A stretch of DNA of 64,000 bases from Pedobacter sp. AJM (GTDB lineage: Bacteria; Bacteroidota; Bacteroidia; Sphingobacteriales; Sphingobacteriaceae), in the NCBI RefSeq assembly GCF_002197755.1, contig NZ_NHOT01000002.1:1-64000 (forward strand), written 5' to 3'. The notes beneath the pieces were generated by a model that saw only the letters and a program-made list of their open reading frames with translations, was not told the origin of the DNA and ran no database searches. A program made the translations under genes and the position numbers. Position 1 is the stretch's first letter; each line of letters opens with the position of its first letter. This document shows positions 15,754 through 23,827 of the stretch, piece after piece.

Positions 15754-17760
15754 ATGGATCAGTTATTTAACCGAAAATATATCATTCAGGGATTATTTAT
15801 TGTTATTGCCCTGATTTTGCTGGGGAAGTTATTCTATATCCAGGTGGTGAGTGATAAATATTTTCTTTCTGCGGAGAGTAACGTTTTACGCAAGCTTTAT
15901 AAATACCCTGCCCGGGGTGCCATTCTGGACCGGAACATGAAAGTGATCGTTCAAAATGAGCCGGTATATGATTTGATGGTAACCCCAAGCGAGGTTAAAC
16001 CATTTGATACCCTCGCACTGGCACAGGCACTGGAAATTTCAGTGGCTGATGTACGTAAGAAATTAAAAAAGGCCAAAGCGCAATCTGCTTATCAGGCTAC
16101 CTTTTTTGACCGTCAGATTTCTGTACAATCCTATGCCCGTCTTCAGGAAATTATGTACCGTTTTCCAGGTTTCAGAACGCAGGACAGAACCATCAGGCAC
16201 TATCCGGATAGCATTGCCGGACAGCTTTTTGGTTATGTTAAAGAGGTAAGTCCGGATGATATTGAAAAATCGGAAGGCTATTATAAACCAGGTGATTTTA
16301 TTGGCAAAAGTGGACTGGAGCGCTCTTATGAAGATTTTCTGCGTGGGGAAAAAGGTGTAATCAATATGCTTTACGATGCTAAAAACATTGCACAGGGAAG
16401 TTATTCGGCAGGTAAATATGATATAAATGCAGTTTCCGGTGATCGCTTAATCTCTTCTCTGGATATTAGAATTCAAAAGCTTGGCGAAGAACTCATGAAA
16501 AATAAGGTGGGTGCGATTGTAGCGATAGAGCCTTCAACAGGTGAAATCCTTGCTTTTGTAAGCAGCCCGGGTTATGATCCGAATCAGCTTGTTGGAAAAG
16601 ACTGGGGTAAAAACTACATGGGTTTACTGGCCAATCCTTATCGTCCGCAAATTGTGCGCCCTATTGCCGGTCAATATTCACCCGGATCATCATTTAAACC
16701 GGTAGATGCTTTGGTGGCCCTGCAAGATGGCGCTATCGATCCGAATACCACCTTCACTTGCCCCGGTTATTACCAGGCCGGAAACCATCGGGTAAAATGC
16801 GAACACATTGATGGCACCATTAACATGCAGCGCGGAATCGCCAGAAGCTGTAATACCTATTTCTGTCACGTTTTTCAGAATATCATCACCAAAAACGGGA
16901 TGAAAAATCAACGTCAGACTTACGCGCACTGGCATGATCAGATTTCGAAATGGGGTTTTGGCCAAAAACTGGGCATCGACATGCCTTTCGAAAAGAAAGG
17001 CATATTTTATACGGCAGATCATTACGATAAAATTTATGGCAAACGCTGGGGATATACGACGGTGATCTCTCAGGCCATTGGCCAGGGAGAAATTACCTCT
17101 ACACCCCTACAGATGGCAAATGTTATGGCAGCAATCGCCAATCGCGGTTATTACCTCAAACCTCATTTAATTAAGGGGATTGGCGATAAAAAGGTAGTCA
17201 AAAAAGAATACCTTGAGAAAAACTATGTAGGTATAGATGAAAAATACTTTCAGCCGGTGATTGAAGGCATGAGAGATGCGGTAAATAGTTCATGGGGAAC
17301 AGCAAAGGAATCCAGAATTCCAAATATCCTGATGTGTGGAAAGACGGGTACGGTACAAAATCCGCATGGTAAAAACCACTCGGTGTTTATAGGCTTCGCG
17401 CCAATGGATAACCCAAAAATTGCCATAGCTGTGATTGTAGAAAATGGTGGTTTCGGGGGCTCGTATGCAGCACCTATATCCAGTTTTATAGTAGAAAAAT
17501 ATTTAACGGATTCCATCAAACCAAAGGCAAATGGTTATACGGTTAAAGCCTTTGCAGAAACCAATCTATTGCCAGCCATCATTGATAAAACGAAAAAACC
17601 AAAACCGGTAAAGGCAGATAGCATTTCAATTAAAAAGCTTGATTCCATCAAAAGATTAAAAGACAGCCTTAAACTGAAATCTGCAGCAACAAAAACTGTT
17701 GCAACCAGGCCAAAAGGTTTAACCACAGTGTTAAAGGATAAACCTGTCATCCAAAAATAA
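15754..17760 (+). CDS. mrdA: penicillin-binding protein 2 (class B transpeptidase)
   Basis: A 668-residue bitopic protein: N-terminal helix (about 11-29), PBP dimerisation domain (ARGAILDRN near 52), then transpeptidase domain with the S-x-x-K motif SPGSSFKP, the S-x-N motif SCNTYF and the K-T-G motif CGKTGTVQNPHG. It cross-links lateral wall peptidoglycan with RodA. The C-terminal tail of about 80 residues after the KTG domain is Lys/Pro/Ser-rich and low-complexity. It starts immediately after the mreD stop. Confidence 0.95.
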   Translation: MDQLFNRKYIIQGLFIVIALILLGKLFYIQVVSDKYFLSAESNVLRKLYKYPARGAILDRNMKVIVQNEPVYDLMVTPSEVKPFDTLALAQALEISVADVRKKLKKAKAQSAYQATFFDRQISVQSYARLQEIMYRFPGFRTQDRTIRHYPDSIAGQLFGYVKEVSPDDIEKSEGYYKPGDFIGKSGLERSYEDFLRGEKGVINMLYDAKNIAQGSYSAGKYDINAVSGDRLISSLDIRIQKLGEELMKNKVGAIVAIEPSTGEILAFVSSPGYDPNQLVGKDWGKNYMGLLANPYRPQIVRPIAGQYSPGSSFKPVDALVALQDGAIDPNTTFTCPGYYQAGNHRVKCEHIDGTINMQRGIARSCNTYFCHVFQNIITKNGMKNQRQTYAHWHDQISKWGFGQKLGIDMPFEKKGIFYTADHYDKIYGKRWGYTTVISQAIGQGEITSTPLQMANVMAAIANRGYYLKPHLIKGIGDKKVVKKEYLEKNYVGIDEKYFQPVIEGMRDAVNSSWGTAKESRIPNILMCGKTGTVQNPHGKNHSVFIGFAPMDNPKIAIAVIVENGGFGGSYAAPISSFIVEKYLTDSIKPKANGYTVKAFAETNLLPAIIDKTKKPKPVKADSISIKKLDSIKRLKDSLKLKSAATKTVATRPKGLTTVLKDKPVIQK

Positions 17761-17761
17761 T

Positions 17762-19024
17762 ATGCAGCAACAACAGGGAAATCGTTTCTTTTTTAATGTA
17801 GACTGGATTACAGTTTTAATTTATATCGCCCTCTGTGCAGTTGGTTTTATTAATATTTTTGCTTCCGTTCCTCCTGAAAAGTCTTCTATATTTAGTTTCA
17901 ATACCCTATACGGCAAGCAATTAATTTACGTGCTAACAGGGTTGGTGCTTGGCCTGTCGATATTACTTTTCGATGGGAGAATATTTAACGTGTTTTCTCC
18001 TTTTATTTATGGCGGTACTTTACTGCTTTTACTGGCCGTTTTAGTCATTGGAAATAAAGTAGCCGGGAATCAGGCATGGATTGCCATAGGTTCCTTTAAG
18101 CTGCAACCGGCAGAGTTTGCCAAATTTGGCACGGCATTGCTTTTAGCCAGGTATGTAGGGAGCTTTAATCCAAAATTCAGGGATTTAAAATCCATCGCCA
18201 TCGCCGCATTAATTGTTGGCGCACCTTTGGTATTGATTATGCTGCAGCCCGATACAGGTTCTGCACTGGTTTTTTTAGCCTTTATGTTTCCCCTATACCG
18301 CGAAGGTTTATCAGGCTACTTTTTATTAATCTTCCTGGGCATGATTGTTTTGTTTATTGCTGATTTCCTCGTACCAACATATATTCTTATCATCATCATT
18401 ACCGCAGTTGCCGGCCTGTTTATCTACAATAACCGCAGGAAACAGAAAATAATATTCTCCACTGTTCTGGTTACTGTACTGGCCATTGGTTATTTATTTC
18501 TGATCAAGGTAGCTTATGAAAAGGTATTGGCCCCACACCAGAGAAGCCGGATTGAGTTGATGTTAGGCCTTAAAACAGATAACCGGGGTGCCGGTTACAA
18601 TGTGATTCAATCGCAAATCGCCATTGGCTCCGGACAGGTAACAGGACGTGGTTTCTTAGAAGGTACGCAAACCAAATATGGCTATGTACCGGAGCAAAGT
18701 ACCGATTTTATTTTCTCTACCATTGGTGAAGAATGGGGTTTTCTGGGTTGTTCAGTGGTGATTGCCTTATATATTTTTCTGTTATTAAGGCTCATCAATC
18801 TCGCTGAAAGGCAAAGATCTACCTTTTCACGGGTTTATGGTTACAGTGTAGCCTGTATTCTTTTCTTCCACGTATTTATCAATATCGGCATGACGATTGG
18901 CATCATTCCCGTAATTGGCATTCCTTTGCCGCTGATTAGCTACGGTGGTTCCTCATTATGGAGTTTCACCATATTGCTATTTATCTTCCTGAAACTGGAT
19001 TCGAACAGAATGGGCTTTTTTTAA
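17762..19024 (+). CDS. rodA: rod shape-determining peptidoglycan polymerase RodA (SEDS)
   Basis: A 420-residue SEDS membrane protein with about ten helices. Family signatures are NQAWIAIGSFKLQPAEFAK (W-I-x-x-G-x-x-Q-P-x-E-x-x-K), LQPDTGSALVF with the catalytic aspartate, and GIPLPLISYGGSS. It polymerises glycan strands with PBP2, whose gene ends one base upstream. Confidence 0.96.
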   Translation: MQQQQGNRFFFNVDWITVLIYIALCAVGFINIFASVPPEKSSIFSFNTLYGKQLIYVLTGLVLGLSILLFDGRIFNVFSPFIYGGTLLLLLAVLVIGNKVAGNQAWIAIGSFKLQPAEFAKFGTALLLARYVGSFNPKFRDLKSIAIAALIVGAPLVLIMLQPDTGSALVFLAFMFPLYREGLSGYFLLIFLGMIVLFIADFLVPTYILIIIITAVAGLFIYNNRRKQKIIFSTVLVTVLAIGYLFLIKVAYEKVLAPHQRSRIELMLGLKTDNRGAGYNVIQSQIAIGSGQVTGRGFLEGTQTKYGYVPEQSTDFIFSTIGEEWGFLGCSVVIALYIFLLLRLINLAERQRSTFSRVYGYSVACILFFHVFINIGMTIGIIPVIGIPLPLISYGGSSLWSFTILLFIFLKLDSNRMGFF

Positions 19025-19031
19025 GAGATAG

Positions 19032-19081
19032 AAAGAGCAAGGAACAAAGATAAAAAGAACAAAGAGTAAAGAGCAAAGATA
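19032..19081. repeat. AAAGANN heptad array after rodA
   Basis: Seven consecutive 7-8 bp words of the form AAAGANN (or AAGGAAC) in phase. The same word family appears at 53015-53063. No facing complementary half is visible here. Confidence 0.6.
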
Positions 19082-19223
19082 TATATTGCTAAACAAAACT
19101 ATTGTAGTTCAATAAAACCTCATCATGTATTGCATGTTGTGCTTACCGCAAGATCATGTTCCACACGATGCGGCAGGACTTATCACTGGTAAGCCGCAAC
19201 TGTAACACACAAAGATCTACACC

Positions 19224-20423
19224 TTATTTACTAAATCTCCTGTTCAACAATTCATAAAACTGATCTACTGTAGCTTGTTTACTTGCCCAATCATACTTCA
19301 TGGCATAATTGCTTTGTAAAAAGTTATTGGCGGTTTCAAAATTGTTCATTTTGTTAACGATATCGATTGCCTCTGAATAAGCCAGGTTATACCCTTTAAA
19401 CAGATCTTTAATAAAAAGCATTTTCTCATTCAGGTTAATGGCCTGTTTCAAATCGGCAATTGGTGCCTTTACCGGTTCGTCGCCCTGTGCATTGGTTTTA
19501 GCCAGCAAATCATTTAAACTTTGGGTAGGTTTAGCTGCAGCAATAGGCTGCTCTGCCGGCTTAACCGGAATGGCTTCAGGAGTAAAAATCGGTTTTTCAT
19601 ATACCGGTGGTGAAATGATGGGTTCATCCATTTCCACATCCCGCAATGAAGGTATTGGTGCTGATGGCGGAACGACCCTTTCTTCAGTTACAGGTGCTTC
19701 CGTTGAAACATCTGGTTTAATGGCTTCCGGATTCTCCGGTTCAGGGGCCTCATCTTTTGCAATCAAGAAAGGTTCCGGACCAATTTCATCTTCTTCGTTC
19801 GGTACCGTTTCATCCTCCGGCGCCAAAGGTGCCTCTTCCTTTTCGTGTATTTTCTTTTTCTGTGCCAGAATCTCCTCTTCTGCCTCACTTAAAGGCCTGT
19901 CGAAAATTTCTGCTACCGATTTTGCTTCGTAATCAAACTGTTCATCAGCACTGTGATTCCCTAAAACAAACTCAAAACTGTGGTCATCCTGGTCTGGTTT
20001 AAAAAAATCGCGCTCCAGTACTTTTTCAGCAGTATCATTTTTGATTTCTTCGTCATCCTGCAGTTCTTGTTCCGGTTTTACATCAATCCGCTCCTCCTGC
20101 TCTTCTGCGGTGATTACTTCTTCCAGTTCCTGAGGTTCAAAAGCCTGGTCATCCGCCAAATAACTTTGCGGCGTTTCAGGCAGAATAATCGTATTCTGTT
20201 CTTCCAGCAGCGGCTGATGAATAATGGCTGATGGCTTTTCATTCACCACATTCAATTTCTGAACAATCCGTACATGATCTGCAAGAAAATCTGCATTGGC
20301 TAAAAACAACTCCAGCTCCAGGTGATTCAGCTGTTGTGGATTTTGAGCAAGAAATTCATATTGCTCATTTAATTCTGTTAAAATACTGCCGACTTTTTTG
20401 AAGATATTCTGTTGGTTCATCAT
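19224..20423 (-). CDS. acidic, proline-rich protein of unknown function
   Basis: A 399-residue protein with no signal peptide. The first 70 residues and the last 70 (LNEKMLFIKDLFKGYNLAYSEAIDIVNKMNNFETANNFL) look folded and helical. The middle 230 residues are strongly acidic (E, D) and rich in P and A, predicted disordered. The organisation resembles a scaffold or adaptor with conserved ends. Convergent with rodA and divergent from tdk. I recognise no named domain. Confidence 0.75.
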   Translation of the reverse strand: MMNQQNIFKKVGSILTELNEQYEFLAQNPQQLNHLELELFLANADFLADHVRIVQKLNVVNEKPSAIIHQPLLEEQNTIILPETPQSYLADDQAFEPQELEEVITAEEQEERIDVKPEQELQDDEEIKNDTAEKVLERDFFKPDQDDHSFEFVLGNHSADEQFDYEAKSVAEIFDRPLSEAEEEILAQKKKIHEKEEAPLAPEDETVPNEEDEIGPEPFLIAKDEAPEPENPEAIKPDVSTEAPVTEERVVPPSAPIPSLRDVEMDEPIISPPVYEKPIFTPEAIPVKPAEQPIAAAKPTQSLNDLLAKTNAQGDEPVKAPIADLKQAINLNEKMLFIKDLFKGYNLAYSEAIDIVNKMNNFETANNFLQSNYAMKYDWASKQATVDQFYELLNRRFSK

Positions 20424-20490
20424 AAACTTAAAACGGATTTTGTGCTGATTTATGTTGGTAACTAAGTACCCAAAAATAACACATAATTCT

Positions 20491-20498
20491 CATATTTG
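20491..20498 (+). promoter_or_regulatory. possible -7 box of the tdk promoter
   Basis: CATATTTG differs from TAnnTTTG at one base. It overlaps the first possible in-frame start (TTG at 20496), which supports the later ATG at 20547. Confidence 0.4.
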
Positions 20499-20546
20499 TT
20501 CGGTTTAAAATTAATAGAGAACACATCAGGGCACAACAGATCGGAC

Positions 20547-21128
20547 ATGTTATTTAGCGAACAAAATTTTAGAAGAAGAGGTGAATTTTCAGGAAGTATT
20601 GAAGTGGTTTGTGGTTCCATGTTTTCCGGCAAAACGGAAGAACTGATCAGAAGATTGAAGCGTGCCCAGATTGCTAAATTAAATGTCGAGATTTTTAAAC
20701 CAAGAACTGATACGCGCTACCATGAAACGGCAGTGGTTTCTCATGATTTAAATTCCATTAACTCGACCCCTGTCGACAGTGCTTCGGCCATTTTATTACT
20801 GGGCACCAATACCCAGGTGGTGGGCATTGACGAGGCACAATTTTTCGACAATGAACTTCCGGATGTTTGCAATAAACTTGCGCTGAGGGGAATACGGGTA
20901 ATTGTAGCTGGCCTGGACATGGATTTCACCGGCAAACCTTTTGGTCCGATGCCGGCCTTAATGGCCATTGCAGAACATGTAACCAAGGTAAATGCCGTTT
21001 GCGTATGCTGTGGTAATCCGGCACTTTTCAGTTACAGAACAGTGGCCAATGATTCGACCGTATTATTGGGCGAAAAAGAAAGTTATGAACCGCGTTGCCG
21101 GGCTTGCTATCACCTGGATAATGGATAG
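20547..21128 (+). CDS. tdk: thymidine kinase
   Basis: About 193 residues. Walker A is [14 protein letters not shown], Walker B region is [11 protein letters not shown], and a zinc ribbon is formed by CVCCGNP and later CRACY. The lasso-loop region [18 protein letters not shown] is typical of type II TK. It phosphorylates thymidine for salvage. ATG at 20547 matches the usual N-terminus (MLFSEQNF). Confidence 0.96.
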   Translation: MLFSEQNFRRRGEFSGSIEVVCGSMFSGKTEELIRRLKRAQIAKLNVEIFKPRTDTRYHETAVVSHDLNSINSTPVDSASAILLLGTNTQVVGIDEAQFFDNELPDVCNKLALRGIRVIVAGLDMDFTGKPFGPMPALMAIAEHVTKVNAVCVCCGNPALFSYRTVANDSTVLLGEKESYEPRCRACYHLDNG

Positions 21129-21174
21129 AAATTTCCTATCTTGAAGTATAAAAATAAAGCCTTAAACTTCCATC

Positions 21175-21780
21175 ATGGATAATACCATACACCTGAATCA
21201 TTTACGCTGTGAATTAAAAAAATTTGTTTCCTTCAGTGATGCAGAATGGGAAATTTTTAAGCAATACCTCGAATTCAGGCACTACGACAAAAAAGAATTT
21301 TTTGCTGTTCCGGGCAAGGTTTGTGATCATATGGGATTTATTTTACATGGTGCCATGCGGTATTTCCATGTGCGGGAAGGTGTAGAAATTACCGGATATT
21401 TCAGCTTTGAAAATGAGTTGGTAAGTGCTTACAAAAGTTTTTTAACCCGACTGCCCAACACCAATTATATCCAGGCAATAGAAAAAACCACCCTGATCCT
21501 GATTGCTAAAAAGAACTTTGAGCTTATGGAAAACAATCCGGCCATTGCCTTTAAAATTGAACAGTTTGGCCGCCGGATTGCAGAATATTACATCTGTTGT
21601 TACGAGGATAGAGTAGCCAGCTTTATCATTCAAAGTCCGGAAGAACGTTATCTGGATATGCAAAAGAATGCCGGTGAAATATTTCTGCGCATCCCTCAGC
21701 ATTATGTGGCTAATTTTTTGGGCATTACCCCTGTATCGCTTTCCAGAATCAGAAAGAGAACACTAAAGGTGCATGCCTGA
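21175..21780 (+). CDS. Crp/Fnr family transcriptional regulator
   Basis: A 201-residue protein: N-terminal cyclic-nucleotide-binding beta-roll (FFAVPGKVCDHMGFILHGAMRYFH, ENELVSAYKSFL) and a C-terminal helix-turn-helix with the recognition segment RIPQHYVANFLGITPVSLSRIRKR. No cysteine set for an Fe-S cluster is visible. Ligand and targets unknown. Confidence 0.9.
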   Translation: MDNTIHLNHLRCELKKFVSFSDAEWEIFKQYLEFRHYDKKEFFAVPGKVCDHMGFILHGAMRYFHVREGVEITGYFSFENELVSAYKSFLTRLPNTNYIQAIEKTTLILIAKKNFELMENNPAIAFKIEQFGRRIAEYYICCYEDRVASFIIQSPEERYLDMQKNAGEIFLRIPQHYVANFLGITPVSLSRIRKRTLKVHA

Positions 21781-21838
21781 ATTCAGCATTAAATCAAAAC
21801 CTTATCTTTTGTTAACGTTTTAAGCCTGCATACCTGCC

Positions 21839-21846
21839 TATTTTTG
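21839..21846 (+). promoter_or_regulatory. -7 box upstream of the epimerase gene
   Basis: TATTTTTG, an exact TAnnTTTG match, 22 bases before the ATG at 21869. Confidence 0.55.
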
Positions 21847-21868
21847 ATGGTCATTAAAACACAAAAAT

Positions 21869-22804
21869 ATGTACGTGATATTAGGAGCCGGCGGACCAAG
21901 TGCCCATGCGCTTACATCAGAATTATTAGCCCATCAAAAAACCGTTCGACTGGTAAGCAGGAAACCCATTGCAGTTTCCAATCCAAACCTGAGCTGGGTT
22001 CAGGCAGATTTATTAAATGAAGCTCAGGTATGCGAAGCGGCTAAAGGTGCAACTGTGGTTTACCTTTGCGCAGGTATCATTTATGATGCTAAAATCTGGC
22101 AGCAACAATGGCCGTTGATCATGAATAATGTGATCAATGCAGTGAAAAGTGTTGGCGCACGACTGATTTTCCTGGATAACATTTACATGTATGGACTGGT
22201 AAATGGTCCGGTTACCGAGCAAACGCCCTATCATCCCTGCAGTGTTAAAGGTGAAATTCGTGCCAGGGTAGCCAACAGCTTAATGGATGAAGTGTCTACC
22301 GGAAATATCCAGGCCAGCATAGCAAGGGCAGCTGATTTTTATGGTGCCAGTTCCATGAATAGTTTTATTGATATGATGGTACTTGATAAATACTCAAAAA
22401 ACCAACGTGCACAATGGGTTGGCAATCCGAAGATGCTGCATAACTTTTCGTACATACCCGATGTGGGCAAAGGCTTGTATATGCTGGGGCAGGAACCAAA
22501 ATCAGACAATCAAATCTGGCATCTCCCTACCGCCAAACCCATTACAGGTATTGAATTTATGCGTTTGGCTGCAGAAATCTATCAGGTTCAGCCAAAATAT
22601 ACGACCATCAACAAACTGATGCTCCGCTTATTCGGGCTTTTTAAAAAAGTGGTGGCCGGTACGGTAGAAATGTATTACCAATATGATCACGACTATCAGT
22701 TTGATTCCTCAAAATTTGAGCAATACTTTAATGTTAAACCAACCAACTATGTGGATGGGATTACAAACATTTCGGAAACGATGTATAAAAAGCAAAATAT
22801 TTAG
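21869..22804 (+). CDS. NAD-dependent epimerase/dehydratase family protein
   Basis: A 311-residue extended-SDR protein. The N-terminal Rossmann glycine motif is LGAGGPSAHAL, with AD at about 50 for the adenine. The catalytic YxxxK of typical extended SDRs is not obvious: the NIYMYG region has Y but the K is missing, so it may be an atypical or non-catalytic member. The C-terminal half contains the IPDVGKGLYMLG substrate region seen in NmrA/epimerase relatives. Substrate unknown. Confidence 0.85.
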   Translation: MYVILGAGGPSAHALTSELLAHQKTVRLVSRKPIAVSNPNLSWVQADLLNEAQVCEAAKGATVVYLCAGIIYDAKIWQQQWPLIMNNVINAVKSVGARLIFLDNIYMYGLVNGPVTEQTPYHPCSVKGEIRARVANSLMDEVSTGNIQASIARAADFYGASSMNSFIDMMVLDKYSKNQRAQWVGNPKMLHNFSYIPDVGKGLYMLGQEPKSDNQIWHLPTAKPITGIEFMRLAAEIYQVQPKYTTINKLMLRLFGLFKKVVAGTVEMYYQYDHDYQFDSSKFEQYFNVKPTNYVDGITNISETMYKKQNI

Positions 22805-22835
22805 CCATTCGCCCGTCCGTTAAATGCAGATGGAC

Positions 22836-22843
22836 TATCTTTG
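22836..22843 (+). promoter_or_regulatory. -7 box abutting the start of the next gene
   Basis: TATCTTTG, exact TAnnTTTG, ending one base before an ATGATG pair. If used, the transcript would begin at or within the start codon. Confidence 0.45.
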
Positions 22844-23665
22844 ATGATGTTGAAAAATCAGAAATTTGCGCCAGAAAAAAACGTCTCCATTTTAGGCTGT
22901 GGCTGGTTTGGTCTTGCTTTTGCCAAAAAACTTATTGAGCAGGGTTATCAGGTTAAAGGTTCTACCACTACTCCTGAAAAACTCTCCATACTTGCTGAGG
23001 AAGGCATACAGCCCTTTCGTGTTCATTTCAGTGCAGATCAGATGGTTGCAGATCTGGAATTTTTTGACGCAGCTATTTTGTTTATCTGTATTCCACCGAA
23101 GCGAAATTCTCCTGAGTTAAATGATTATGCGCAGAAGATAGCATCGATCATCAACGCTGCAAAGGGGAAAGTAGAAAACATTATTTTGATTAGCTCTACC
23201 AGTGTTTACGGCGATGAAAATCAAATTGTAAACGAATTGAGTGACACCAATCCGGATACCGACTCGGGTAAGGTGGTATTGGCGGCTGAAAAAGCGTTGG
23301 CACTGGCAATGCCAGAGGGATTTACGATTATCCGTTTTGCAGGATTAATCGGACCTGAACGGAATCCCGGAAGATTTTTTGCCGGCAAAATGGATATTCC
23401 TAACGGTTTGGCACCGGTGAACCTGATTCACCAAACGGATGCTGTAGGGATTGCAATGGCCATCATAGAAAAACAGGCTTTTGGCAGAATCTATAATGCC
23501 TGTGCTCCTGATCATCCCAACAGAAAAGAATTTTATAGCGCTGCCGCTAAAAATACAGGTTTGGTAGTCCCTGGATTTATTTCGGAGAAACAAACCTGGA
23601 AGATCGTAGAAAGTGTAAACGTTCCAAAATACCTGGATTATAAATTTCAGGTTGAAATAGTGTAA
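22844..23665 (+). CDS. SDR-like NAD(P)-binding protein (YeeZ-like)
   Basis: About 273 residues. The Rossmann motif ILGCGWFGLAFAKKL binds NAD(P). The sequence continues with KGSTTTPEKLSIL, then the conserved ILISSTSVYG segment of the YeeZ/nucleoside-diphosphate-sugar epimerase-like group and a later RFAGLIGPERNPGRFFAGK. Start is the ATG at 22844 or 22847 (they are adjacent codons). Convergent with the SNF2 gene. Biochemical role unknown. Confidence 0.85.
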   Translation: MMLKNQKFAPEKNVSILGCGWFGLAFAKKLIEQGYQVKGSTTTPEKLSILAEEGIQPFRVHFSADQMVADLEFFDAAILFICIPPKRNSPELNDYAQKIASIINAAKGKVENIILISSTSVYGDENQIVNELSDTNPDTDSGKVVLAAEKALALAMPEGFTIIRFAGLIGPERNPGRFFAGKMDIPNGLAPVNLIHQTDAVGIAMAIIEKQAFGRIYNACAPDHPNRKEFYSAAAKNTGLVVPGFISEKQTWKIVESVNVPKYLDYKFQVEIV

Positions 23666-23697
23666 GCATTCCGCTTTGCGCGCATGATACCTCTCGC

Positions 23698-23815
23698 CGT
23701 CATTGCGAAGCTGATTCTTCATCAGCTGATGCCATCTATCTTGCCATGTGCGCTTAGCAAAGATAGATGGCTTCACGCGCCAGCACCAAACCCTGCCCTT
23801 CAGTTGGCAATAACG
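23698..23815. repeat. REP-like palindromic element
   Basis: Ends are inverted: CGTCATTGCGAA (23698-23709) and TTGGCAATAACG (23804-23815). Inside is a perfect 12-bp stem, GCCATCTATCTT (23731-23742) and AAGATAGATGGC (23760-23771), and a smaller AGCTGAT/ATCAGCT hairpin. The end sequence resembles that of the element at 35206-35287. Confidence 0.65.
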
Positions 23816-23827
23816 ATTTATAAATCA

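Noticed and set aside
19178..19206. Possible cobalamin riboswitch (CCGCAACTGTAAC resembles a B12-switch segment)
   Set aside because: It lies between the ends of two convergent genes, and the other conserved B12-box parts are not seen.
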